Shown: in pieces, positions 12,200-22,000 of the stretch | How positions within the stretch are numbered: the stretch's first letter is position 1 | How the letters are laid out: each line of letters begins with the position of its first letter | NCBI GenBank assembly: GCA_002261195.1 | Contig: MVBO01000012.1 | Coordinates: 183,719 to 240,279 of the forward strand | Reading direction: 5' to 3' | Length of the DNA stretch: 56,561 nt | Origin: Bifiguratus adelaidae | Lineage: Eukaryota > Mucoromycota > Endogonomycetes > Endogonales | The notes under the pieces: generated by a model | What the model was told of the DNA's origin: nothing | Databases searched by the model: none | The model's input: the letters and a program-made list of their open reading frames with translations, nothing else | Translations under genes and position numbers: made by a program

Positions 12200-13273
12200 C
12201 TATTGGAAAGGAGAGGTCCATTTTGGACATCCAGAGGGCAGAGAGATCAAAAGATTGAGAGCGTTGCAGGGGTTGGAGAGCAGTCGTCCGTCCGTCATGT
12301 CAAAGTCTGGGTTGAGGTCCGGTCGATGCTGTGGTTCGGACATGCGTCGCATCATGTTGAAGTCTGGCAATTGTTCGTGTTCTGGGATGGTGCTTAACGT
12401 TGTCTCCTGTCGATTGGGCAGGGGATGTACGGGTGCCATAAGCTCTGAGCACGAGTTTCTTCGCATAAAGGAAACTGCGGGGATGGGACTTTGTTGGAGG
12501 GCGGAATCGTCGGTAGAACCGTTGAGCATCGATCCCATCACTCCCCATTGTGGCACCAAGGACATGAATCTTTGCATCATGGGTTCTTGCACAGCATTGT
12601 TTCGCATGTTTTGACCATAGTAATAGCCATGTTGTCGTTGAAGCAGGTGTTGTGCTTGCATCAGTTGCAGCTCCTCAAACGTGGAAGGAAACGTTGGCGG
12701 CGTTTGTGGAGATCGACTTTTGCGTTTGGGATATTGTCGATGTTGTGTGGCCTTGTTGAGGGCAGGATTATGTCGCGGTGAAAAGAGATCGTCGTCGGCT
12801 ACTGGCTCTGGCATATTTGTTACAGTTTTGGAATGCATGGTAGGGGAACTGGCTTCGTCTTCTTCTAATCGCTGACAAGATTGAGCCTTGTATTCGATGG
12901 TGCTGGAGGTGGTCGTCGTATATTGGGAGCAGGAATCGTCATTGGCCTGATCCTGATCTTTGTCTTCCTGTTGTTGTTTCTGAAGTTTGGCCTTGGCGCG
13001 CCTGTTCTGAAACCAGACCTGCACCCCTCGTGGTGTCATGGCAAGGTTCTGGGCTAATACGCGTCTGGCAGCCGCACTAGGTTTTGGATTTTCTTGAAAG
13101 GTCTTCTCCAACACCTTGAATTGTGTCCTTGACGTACGTCGCCGATGTTTGACCTCGAACGGATTGTAAAAGGTTGGCTTAAAGTCGCAATGAGGTACAT
13201 GAAAAGATGGATCATAAAAATCTGAGAGATTTGTGTTGAAATTGGTAATATTGCAGTGTAGATTAGGTAGCAT
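12200..13273 (-). CDS. Homeodomain transcription factor
   Basis: A single long exon of about 357 residues starting MLPNLHCNITNF. The homeodomain is at roughly residues 43-102: RRRTSRTQFKVLEKTFQENP, then KPSAAARRVLAQNLAMTPRG and VQVWFQNRRAKAK, with the invariant WFQNRR of recognition helix 3. The spacing is that of a typical 60-residue domain, not a TALE type. The rest is Gln- and Ser-rich, with short Pro/Glu stretches and no second domain I recognise. An ATG at 13322 in another frame could begin an upstream exon, so the N-terminus is uncertain. Target genes cannot be inferred. The style (KPSAA..., MTPRxVQVWFQNRRAK) resembles zygomycete homeobox proteins. Confidence 0.85.
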   Translation of the reverse strand: MLPNLHCNITNFNTNLSDFYDPSFHVPHCDFKPTFYNPFEVKHRRRTSRTQFKVLEKTFQENPKPSAAARRVLAQNLAMTPRGVQVWFQNRRAKAKLQKQQQEDKDQDQANDDSCSQYTTTTSSTIEYKAQSCQRLEEDEASSPTMHSKTVTNMPEPVADDDLFSPRHNPALNKATQHRQYPKRKSRSPQTPPTFPSTFEELQLMQAQHLLQRQHGYYYGQNMRNNAVQEPMMQRFMSLVPQWGVMGSMLNGSTDDSALQQSPIPAVSFMRRNSCSELMAPVHPLPNRQETTLSTIPEHEQLPDFNMMRRMSEPQHRPDLNPDFDMTDGRLLSNPCNALNLLISLPSGCPKWTSPFQ

Positions 13274-14243
13274 GGAAGAGAGAGGCCAAGGCCTTGAGAA
13301 AATGCTGCATCAAAATCCATCATGGTCAACGTCGCACTCTGCACTTGGTTCCTGAGGGCGAGGCGAAAAGGTCAAACAATGGTCGATGAATGTGGAAGGG
13401 TACAAGCAGAATACAAGAGATATATTTTGCTCTCTTGCGCTTTATACAGCAATTGTTGCATCCTGCCTTTCAAGGTCTCTTTTCCGTGCTAGGAGACGAA
13501 AGCATGGGGGCCAAATCGGGGGGTCCCGGTGCAGCCTTTGGCGGTCATCGGCACCTTACCAGATGAGGAAGCGCATTGTTGAGGATACAGGGCCCCTAAA
13601 CAGGAGAAACGCAGAGTCACCAGACCGTGTAACACCGAGTTTGTCTTGCGCACGTTGGCGCGCAAAATCCATTGAGCGGAACCGGGGATCGACCGGAGGC
13701 AATGCACGATACACAGGGCCAAAGACGGCATCGATACCTCATGGCGCGCTGGTTGCAATCAAAATGTCTGAGCACTCTAGGGTCTATCCATGCTCTTGTG
13801 CAGTAATTGATGATCTAATGTGGCTACGTGCATAGGTCCTTACACGTTCGTGTCCAATTGGCCATTCGACCTAATGTCTTCTTCTCCCGCCAGTATGGGA
13901 GCTCCAGATTTGGATAAAGCAACTGTCGGTGTACATTCATCAAGGGTCTCTATGACGATCAACTCGCATTCATATAAGCCCCTACCTCCAAGATGGGTCC
14001 GGTAAACCTCTCAGAGTATGCAGCATGTGACGTGATACGGCGTCACTCGTAGACTTTTCAGAATCATCCCGTGCGTATCCAAGAATAGCCCCTTCTCAGC
14101 TATTCTACGTCTAGTCGCTCTAACGCGTCTCACTGGCGAGGATCTGTACTGCAATCCCTCAAGGATGCTGCCACTCCTGCATTGAACCCTAACCCATATA
14201 AATCACCGGTGCAACGTGGCAGCAAGCAACGTTAGAGTGAGCC
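13274..14243. other. Intergenic region between divergent homeobox and SLY1 genes
   Basis: About 970 bases with no protein I can support. One 149-codon open frame on the plus strand (13386-13835) is Arg/Ser-rich and featureless. The region is expected to hold the promoters of both flanking genes; I could not single out a specific element. Confidence 0.5.
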
Positions 14244-16736
14244 ATGAGTATTAGCGCGTATAGGACGAGCAGAGGCAAATCATTGCGCGATGCTCAAGTA
14301 GGCAAGTTGCCATGCTGTGCTAGTGACTGTCACTTACCTTGGCATAGAGGACATCGTGTGCATGCTCAATTTGAACAAAAGGACAGTTGCAGAGTCTGGA
14401 GACGATGGAACACTAGGCGCCCTAGAGGACCCGGTGTGGAAGGTCTTGGTCTTTGATACCTTTGGACAGCAAATCATCTCGTCGGTACTTCGGGTTAACG
14501 ACTTGCGGGAAAACGGAGTCACTGTGCACTTGTGAGTGGTTCAGGTACCTGCATGACATGGATTGACGATGCTGTAGACCCTTGCGGAGTGATCGATCGG
14601 CTCTCAGTGATGTTCCCGCCATTTACTTTATCGAACCTACTTCTGAAAATATTGCCCGAGTGTGCGAGGTAAGTTTTTGCAAACAGGATCCGGCAGAAAC
14701 GAGGTGATTGAGATGGTGCATTTGAACAGGACTTGAACAAGGGCTTGTACGAAACCTTCCATATCAATTTCTGCTCTTCTATACCGCGAGCTCTCCTTGA
14801 AGAGTTTGCGGCTGGTACGATCCAAAATAATACCTCACATCTCGTCAGTCAGGTAAGTCGCGGCAAAAGGCGTTGGTGCCGAACCGTGATTAAATATACT
14901 TCTGTAGGTGTATGATCAATACCTCAATTTTGTGTGCACGGAACCTGACTTGTTCTCCTTTAACCAACCGAATGCTTTCGCAGTACTCAAGGATCCCGCT
15001 TCGTCCGATACGGTTATAGAGCAAATGATAGATAAATCCGTTAATGCCCTGTTTTCAGTCCTCGTGACCATGGGTAGGTGTTGATGATGGAATGCCTTCA
15101 TCAATGCTCATGAATATGGCAGGTGTGGTTCCCGTCATTCGCTGTCCCAGAGGCGGTGCGCCAGAAATGGTGGCTCGAAAGCTCGACGCGCGATTGCGCG
15201 ACCACATTCTCAATTCGAGGAACAACCTCTTTACGGATCATGACAGGGATGCGTCTGTGCAGCGACCGGGTACGTGTATGACATGCTTTGAGCGAGACTT
15301 TTGACGCTTGTGGCAGTCTTGATCATCTTGGATCGTCAGCTGGACTTGACACCCATGTTGAGTCACTCTTGGACGTACCAAGCACTCATCCACGATGTCA
15401 TGGACTTTAGACTGAATCGCATCACGATGACGGCAAGTGTCTCTTGTTGTAACGTGCAAGGCATTGTCACTGACTGGCCACGTGTAGGATTCAGACGGGA
15501 AAAAGCAAGCGTATGATGTCGACGCAAAGGACTTCTTTTGGAGCAAGAACGCAGCCAATCCCTTTCCCACTGTAGCAGGTAAGTGACGTACCAGATCCCG
15601 ACCTGCTTATTCACCTTTGGCTGCAGAGGATATCGACATGGAGCTCAACAAGTATAAAAAGGACGCGGCGGAAATTACTCAAATGAGTGGCATGTCCTCG
15701 CTTGAGGACATTAACCAAGCGTAAGTGAGATGCGGTGTTGTCGAACGTGGCGTCTGACCTGTATGATACCTAGTGACTTTGCCAACAATGCCAAGCATTT
15801 AAAGTCGGCCATTACAGCTCTTCCGGAACTCACGGCTCGAAAGCAAACATTGGACATGCACATGAACGTGGCCACTGGGATATTGAATGCTGTCAAGGAA
15901 CGACAGCTAGATACCTACTTTCAGCTGGAAGAGGATGTAAAAAAACAGGCAAGTAGGCCGTGCTCTTAGGCCCTCGTCACTTACAACCTCTGCAGACAAG
16001 GGCACAAGTCCTTGAAGTTCTCAATGACACCGAGAAAAAGGACGCCAACGACAAGATGCGCTACTTTTTGATCTGGTACCTTTCCATCTCTGAAGATCCT
16101 TCTCCCTCGGACATGGAAGACTATGAAAAAGCCTTGACCGTCGCAGGTTGCGAACTCGAACCGCTCACCTATGTGAAACGACTCCGCGCCTTTACCCGCA
16201 TGAACAATCAAATCGCGGCCCCCACCACCAATTCCGCCTTTGGACAATCCAGTGATCTCTGGCGAGGTTTTGGATCCATTGGCAATCGATTGACCGATCG
16301 GTTCCAGGCCGGTGGTCTAGCGGGTGGCCTAGAAAACTTTTTGGCCGGCGTCAAGAACCTCTTGCCCTCCAAGAAGGAATTTGCGGTTACTAAAGTCGTG
16401 ACGAGTATCATGACTCCTAGCAACGACGTGAACGAAACGGACGATTTTCTCGTCTTCGATCCACGAGCCGGCAAACACGCCAAGCCTCAACGCAAGGTAG
16501 CCTACTCGGATGCCATTGTGTTTGTGGTTGGAGGCGGCAATTATGTAGAGTATCAGAATCTTCAAGAGGCAGCTATGGTAAGTTCTATGCGTTTTATGTG
16601 GACGCCTGCTGATGTCTTGTGCGAATGTGTACAGTTGCAAGAACGACAAAATGTCAAGAAGCGCATCATTTACGGGTCCACGGATATCCAATCGCCAAAC
16701 ACCTTTTTGCATCAATTAGTCCAGCTTGCCAAATAA
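14244..16736 (+). CDS. SLY1: Sly1/SCFD1, Sec1/Munc18-family vesicle fusion regulator
   Basis: Binds syntaxin-5-type SNAREs and promotes ER-Golgi fusion. The gene starts [18 protein letters not shown] at 14244 and has about nine exons. Conserved blocks in order are [132 protein letters not shown], and near the end [20 protein letters not shown]. These are signature segments of the Sly1 branch rather than Vps33, Vps45 or Sec1. The C-terminus is [20 protein letters not shown] plus LAK. Length is about 650 residues, as expected. It is convergent with prefoldin 5, only about 20 bases apart at the stops. Confidence 0.93.
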
Positions 16737-16755
16737 AAGGCCAGGTATTGCGCCG

Positions 16756-17455
16756 CTATTTCTTCATGGCCTTGTCTTGCATGACCGTAACGAGCACTAG
16801 TGAGGGCTTATGTCAACGGACTGAAACGTACGAAAGGCATGATCATCGCAGCCCTCTTACCTCGCAGGTTATTCTGTTTGGTTGTGATGGTTTCCGTCAA
16901 CTGCGCCAGGTTTTCCTTGACATAATCCACCTTGCTATCATAAAACTTTTTGGCATCCTCCACACTCTACACACGTTCGTCAATTCCCCCGCGCGGTTCA
17001 GTCGACGCTTACCTTTTCGACATAGTACCCTGTGCCTACATCTACAATCACGCTCTTGGCATTGGCGAGTTTTCCTGGAACATAAAGGTACACGGCGCTA
17101 AGGACGTTTATACAGATTAGTACACCATGATCCGTACGTGAAAAAAGGATATCGATGAAGTGAGGGGGACGAGGATATCGGCATCTATGAGAGGTACATG
17201 AGTGCGTGAGTAGATTTGACGAGTGAGCGGTTGGTTACCTTCCACGAGTTGTTGGACCGAGTTACGACAGTCGCCGAACCGCGTTTGAGCCGATCGCAAA
17301 TGACCGAATGATGTTGTCAAGTGTTCTAACTCCTGGAAGCGATGGTGAGATGCAGGATCGAGAGCGGACGCGATACTTGCCTGTTCGAGTTGTTGTTTGA
17401 CTCCAGCTAGTTGGGATAGGTCGAGATCCGCCAAATCAATCTGCGCTTCTGTCAT
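16756..17455 (-). CDS. PFDN5: Prefoldin subunit 5 (alpha-type prefoldin, Gim5)
   Basis: Subunit of the hexameric cochaperone that hands unfolded actin and tubulin to the TRiC chaperonin. Six small exons can be joined. They read MTEAQIDLADLDLSQLAGVK plus QQLEQ; ELEHLTTSFGHLRSAQTRF and following; DADILVPLTSS; LYVPGKLANAKSVIVDVG plus TGYYVEK; VEDAKKFYDSKVDYVKENLA; and VLVTVMQDKAMKK. The two coiled-coil helices and the central LVPLTSS-LYVPGKL beta-hairpin are diagnostic. Two unusual introns occur. The first is GC-AG (17334-17380). The one inside the hairpin (17088-17152) is AT-AC, with a U12-type donor. Reading through the latter would put a stop after about 10 codons, so it must be removed for a functional protein. 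Confidence 0.92.
17088..17152 (-). other. Candidate U12-type AT-AC intron in PFDN5
   Basis: On the minus strand the intron begins ATATCCTTTT and ends GTAC. A branch-site-like TCCTTAGC places its A about 11 bases before the 3' end. Removal joins LTSS to LYVPGK in phase 0, exactly as in other prefoldin 5 proteins. I found no GT-AG pair here that gives a conserved in-frame product. Confidence 0.85.
17334..17380 (-). other. GC-AG intron in PFDN5
   Basis: The donor reads CAG followed by GCAAGT, and the acceptor is TTCCAG. The 47-base removal joins QQLEQ to ELEHLTTS in frame. Apart from the C at intron position 2 the donor matches the U2 consensus well, as is usual for GC introns. Confidence 0.8.
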
Positions 17456-17570
17456 GACCGAACGTTAGTTGACCCACTCAAATTTGGTTGGGACAAAAGG
17501 GCAAATGTGAGCAAGAAGGAAAGCATTGTCTGCGTTAAACATCATACACAACATGGAATGGGATTTGACT

Positions 17571-18935
17571 TCATGGTTGAGTGGAGGGGGGATACATGTG
17601 TATGCCCATGCCTTCACCTTCATCAATATGCTCGCTATACATAGGTGGAACGAATGGAAAGGGTATCGGCACGGATTGAATCGGGGTATACGCGGGTGTG
17701 GTAGGGAAAGCGCTCATGCTATTGATAAAAAATGAGCATTGTTGGAGACCTGCATGCGCACTCACCTCAGGGAATAGTCAAGGTTAGAATTGGGGTGGGA
17801 AAGGGGGTGAACGGCCATGTCCATGGATGGATTGGGAGGTGGCCATTCAAAGGGTGTGCGAAGGGAAGCCGGAGGAGGAGGAGGAGGAGGAGGAGGAAGA
17901 AAGGGCGGCGGCGACATCATCATACTCGGATCAAGGCGCGGTTTGGCACAGGGTATGGATCGGTAGACGGGTGTAGGCGCGGGCACATAGGGGAGGAGTG
18001 ACATGGATGCAGAGTAGGGTAAGGTGGTAGGATAATGAGGATTGGGCATGGTCGCGGCGCGATGAGGTCGTACTTGCGGCCGACCAGATGGCTGTTGAGG
18101 TCGATCCAACGGACCATAGAGATTGGGCTGTGACGCATGGCGATAGCGGGCCGAGGCAGGATCATTAGACGCAGGTACAGGGGCATTCTGGATAGGTATC
18201 TGAATGTCTCCGTCGGACCGTCGTGTCTTGGGTGTCTGTGACCGTAATGTACTCTTGAGGGATCGATAATCCATGGCTAAGAACGTCCCATGTCAGCATC
18301 CATGCAAATACTCGCGCTCTCTTGTAGTACCACTCACCTTGATGTACCAACGGAGACGACTGAACACTCGACGCCGGCGACTCCTCCTCGGCTTCTTTTC
18401 CCTCCATCTGAGGCGGTATCCTGAAATTCTGTGACAGATAGACTGGACTAATCTCCAGAGAAGCCAGCTCTGGAACAGACCCCGGTGTCCATAAGACCCC
18501 GCTCAAGACATCTTCCTTTGCATAATACGAGATCAAGTGTTGCGCGACACCGGCCACGACAACTGACATGGTCTTTTTGATCAATCCGCCCGGTTTAAAC
18601 TTGTAAGAGTTGACCAGACTTCCCACCAGCGCTCGTTCCGTCGAACCGGCCGACATGGATCGCTGTCGACCAATAGGCGTATGCACCTTCTCATCCAACT
18701 CGCGATAGATCAGAAAGTTGCCGAGAATGCGCGAAGGTGACCACATTAAACCATCCGTCCATCGCTTGATGCCCGATTCCTTCTCGTCAAAGACAAACAC
18801 GGTGCCTGACCTGACAATGTGTCGTTCCTTGTCCTTGAGTCTCCTTTTAACACGAGGCAATATCGCACGGTGACATGCTTCGAACAATAGCAAGGTATCC
18901 CGCGTTGTCTCCACGTAGCCATGGAACGTTTCCAT
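17571..18935 (-). CDS. Gti1/Pac2 (WOPR-domain) transcriptional regulator
   Basis: WOPR proteins (Wor1, Ryp1, Pac2, Gti1) are fungal DNA-binding regulators of morphology and development. Exon 1 starts METFHGYVETTRDTLLLFEA at 18935. It carries WOPRa with PRVKRRLKDKERHIVRSGTV, FVFDEKESGIKRWTDGLMWS and PSRILGNFLIYREL, then WOPRb with YKFKPGGLIKKTMSV and HLISYYAKEDV. Exon 2 begins with an alanine codon followed by MDYRSLKST. It is Pro/Ser-rich, with a run of ten prolines encoded by a GGA repeat (about 17873-17893 on the plus strand). A last exon ends MGIHMYPPSTQP. A longer start would need TTG and is unlikely. The 5' flank is a 3-kb gene-poor region, which may hold extended regulatory sequence, as is common for such regulators. 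Confidence 0.88.
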
Positions 18936-20383
18936 GGGGAACAAATTGGAAAACGGCCGCGCGCAAGAGTTGTAGAACAACTCTTACGGCATGGAACTCT
19001 ATAGAGAGAAAGAGATGCGCGCCAAGAGAACCAGATGGTAGATGTGATATGTTTTTATGATGGAAGCCTTTTCAACCTTTGTTCCATATTGCATTGTTCC
19101 TTTTCTCTTATTTCATCACAGTCTACTTGTTGAGGGTGGGATGGGTAGAGACCGTTCCTGCGCGGTGACGCAGTGAGAGAAACACAAGGGTCTTGGCAAA
19201 CCAGGGTTTTGGGTACAGATGTTGACATGGATCAATATTGATTCATGACGTTTGAACCATAAACGCGACCGATCCAAAGGTTGAGCGGCATATCCGCACA
19301 TGAAGCTCTGTCCCACCGTTTTGCCTAGTCCATAGACAGGAGAGGGGAGGGAAAAGGGAAAAGGATGGTTAAGGCATGACGTCGGCCTCTCTTCTTCATA
19401 TGACATATTCCTTCGCCTTTGGTTTTAACATGAACAAGGGATCCGTTGTACACAAATGACATAATGACTCGTTCATCTTTGGCAACAATGACCAAGATTT
19501 GACTAACCAGACAAAGAGAATTGAAGACACACAGACACTGCTCTACAGCTGGGCATATATTTGGACGGATTCCAAGCGGTCTGGGACACGTGTCCGCGCT
19601 CATGGTCTGTTTGCTACCGAGAGTTCGAAATAGAGTTACTGGTGCGCTTGAACCAGGCAGATTGGGCTGAAAGAACAAGATGGTAACATCCTTATTCTGC
19701 ACACAAGATTTAGTATCGACAGGTGTATGTGAAGCGATAAGTATCTGCGGCAGGGAAAGAGTACTGCTGCTTGTCATAGCAGGTGGTGATGAATGCTGGA
19801 TCTCTCCAGGAGGCTGCCCTGAAGCAGAGGCTTTTCGTGCATCTTGCAAAATGCAATATTGATACCTCCTGCCTTGTCTAGGGTAGTTGTTGACGTGGAT
19901 GACGTTAATGAAGACTACAGTTAGCCACGCTGCCACCTTGTGCACTGTCAAGGCTTTGCTGTGATCTCTTTCAACATCTTTTATTCGGGAGCTGCTCCTC
20001 CAAGGAGCGTTTTAGTTTTTGGATCCAGCAAACGATTCACTCCCCACCGCATATGTTGCCCGAAACGTAAAGCGATATAGTATCTATAAATCGCCACCCA
20101 TTCGGTTTGCAGTATACCATAGCTATCGTTTGCGGGCTGAGTCATTTGCGATTATACCTAGAGGCATTGATGTACTCGCCAAAATGCCATTGAGTGTGGC
20201 CTATTGCCACTAGAAGTGAATATCCAAAAATGACACCTTGGTAAATAGCTTGGGATGGAACAGGATCGCGCTTCCGCTACGCCAATGCCCGAATTTTACG
20301 CTCAAGCGAAAGTGTTTGGTCTTCGGCGTATTGGGAACGCTGGACACAAACTTGGACTTGTCGAGCTCCCATCGCTGCGTCAA
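18936..20383. other. Gene-poor interval, part 1
   Basis: Upstream flank of the WOPR gene. The largest open frame (19325-19951, minus) has a hydrophobic N-terminal part and several cysteines but no ATG near its start, so I do not call it. No RNA gene or clear repeat was seen. Confidence 0.45.
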
Positions 20384-20564
20384 CTATCTGGGAAGCACCA
20401 TACGCAACACTTCGGCTGTTTCGAGACCCTTCAATTTCCTTTCGCCAATCTCGCGTATACTGAAGCCCAATTTGCGAAATAACGGTACATCTAGGGCTGT
20501 GCGTCCCCCGTCTTCTCGTAGGTGTCCATAGCAGACTTGACTCAAACGGGGAAGCCCATCGACC
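20384..20564 (-). pseudogene. Possible remnant of a class III nucleotide cyclase C-terminal end
   Basis: The minus-strand reading VDGLPRLSQVCYGHLREDGG followed by RTALDVPLFRKLGF and IREIGERKLKGLETAEVLRM ends VLPR and a TAG. The segment GERKLKGLExxEVxxxVxP closely resembles the last beta-strands of fungal adenylate cyclase catalytic domains, where the text is typically GExKLKGLExPE. The preceding base run has a TACTAAT branch-like sequence and a CACAG acceptor, so this could be a true terminal exon. I could not find the expected upstream catalytic motifs (the metal-binding Asp segments) in any frame within a kilobase. The frame also stays open for 57 codons after the TAG. A decayed or fragmentary gene is the most cautious reading; it could also be a chance resemblance. 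Confidence 0.4.
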
Positions 20565-22000
20565 CTGTGTGGCCATGCAGGTATTAGTAATGAGCTCCAA
20601 GATCGGGTATATGACGCAGGGATCGTATGCAACCGTAGGCGGTGGAACCTGTTGGCGGAGCGGACGGCGTATAGGCCAACATGACTATTGGAGTGTGCGC
20701 TCCAGCATGTCTTGCGGCGTCATGGTATTGTGCAAGGAGGCCATGTCGATTAGACGGAAAAAGGACATAACTGTGCACTTTGTTGATCAAAGTATCGCAG
20801 AGAGGGCAAGCCGACGTTTAACAGTGTTGTTGCAAGATAATTCATCTCTAGCGTTCGTCGTCCCGCTGAACCCGACGCACATTGTGATGTATTGGGGTCG
20901 AGCGATATATTCTAGCCCCATACGTGCCGGCGTGCACTACGCTGTGTTACCAGTGGTAAGAGAGGAAATTCGCCTCTGTTCGGTTCTTGATTTGTATCAA
21001 AATGTAGTAGAGAGGATGGCCTTGCTTGGACAACGACGACGGAAGGTGACTCGTCCGTCGTATCGTATGCCGTCGACCGCTTCACTTCGTGATCGAGTAA
21101 AGCCCGACATTCGAAAGATGGCGGCAATCGTGACCGTATCGACACGATTATCCTCAACATGAATTGGATCCGCTCACCCGATCCCAAGTTGATGATGGAT
21201 TTCTGGATGCGTTGCTGAGCATGCCATACCTTGTTAAACGGCTCGTGTTATCGCCAAAGTGTATGGACCTTGTGGTGTCGTTGTTCTCTCAAGGAACTGA
21301 TGAACTCTGTTGGATAGGTTCGAGTCACCGTTCAAAAATGATTTAATCATAACGTCGATTTCGTCATTGAAATGGTGGACATGTGCCTGAAGACTGAGTC
21401 TTAGGCCATAGGAACGCGTTCGGCCAGACAAACATGGGGTAGGGTATCCTGACATCGCTTCCAAAGCAGACAATTGCAAAAAGAGGGAAAAGGGAAACAA
21501 GAGAACAACACCACAAAGCCAGAAGCTTAGAATTCCGAATAAGGCAGGTGGGTTGTACGCGATTTCATTGGATGAAAGGAACTCTCTGCAGCGCTTAGGC
21601 GACACTTGATCAAGAGCTAGTGCGATGTATGAACATACACAGATGCACATGAGGGATGGCTTCTCCTTTGACTCCAAATTACGAAGTATAGGTGAACCTT
21701 GTGGTTTCGAGTGCATTGATAATGTTGAAGTTGCTTGTTGGTTGCGTCCGTCGAGCACGCAAACACCAGTCCGCATTATAGGCCTTCCATACCATAGCAA
21801 TGATTTGAGCTTCCTTAGCTAATCTATACGTGCTTTCTTCCTTGACGTTGCTCCAAAGCCTCTGAACAGCAAAGTGGGTAGCTTGTACCAGAAGCAGCAA
21901 ACGATTCCAGCCAATCCAACATCACGTGATATAGGCTGACGTCACTTTTTTGGTATTTTTCTTCGGTGCCTGTCGCTTGCGACGTCTCCATACGCTCAAC
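20565..22000. other. Gene-poor interval, part 2
   Basis: Several mid-sized open frames on both strands overlap here (for example 20569-21162 plus and 21234-21800 minus). None has recognisable domains, and the minus frame starts at TTG. The minus frame contains one hydrophobic stretch (ALFGILSFWLCGVVLLFPFS). The right end is the promoter side of eIF3l. Confidence 0.4.

Noticed and set aside
13386-13835. 149-codon open frame on the plus strand
   Set aside because: Arg/Ser-rich, no recognisable domain, lies in the shared promoter region of two genes and overlaps an open frame on the other strand.
17870-17900. GGA triplet run as an independent microsatellite feature
   Set aside because: It simply encodes a polyproline run in the WOPR protein exon.
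19325-19951. 208-codon minus-strand frame resembling a secreted cysteine-containing protein
   Set aside because: It opens with TTG; the first ATG is about 60 codons in, after the hydrophobic part. No splice site gives a better start.
20569-21162. 197-codon plus-strand frame
   Set aside because: No domain signal, and a competing minus-strand cyclase-like reading ends just beside it.
21234-21800. 188-codon minus-strand frame with one hydrophobic segment
   Set aside because: Starts at TTG, composition is unremarkable and no partner exon or family was seen.
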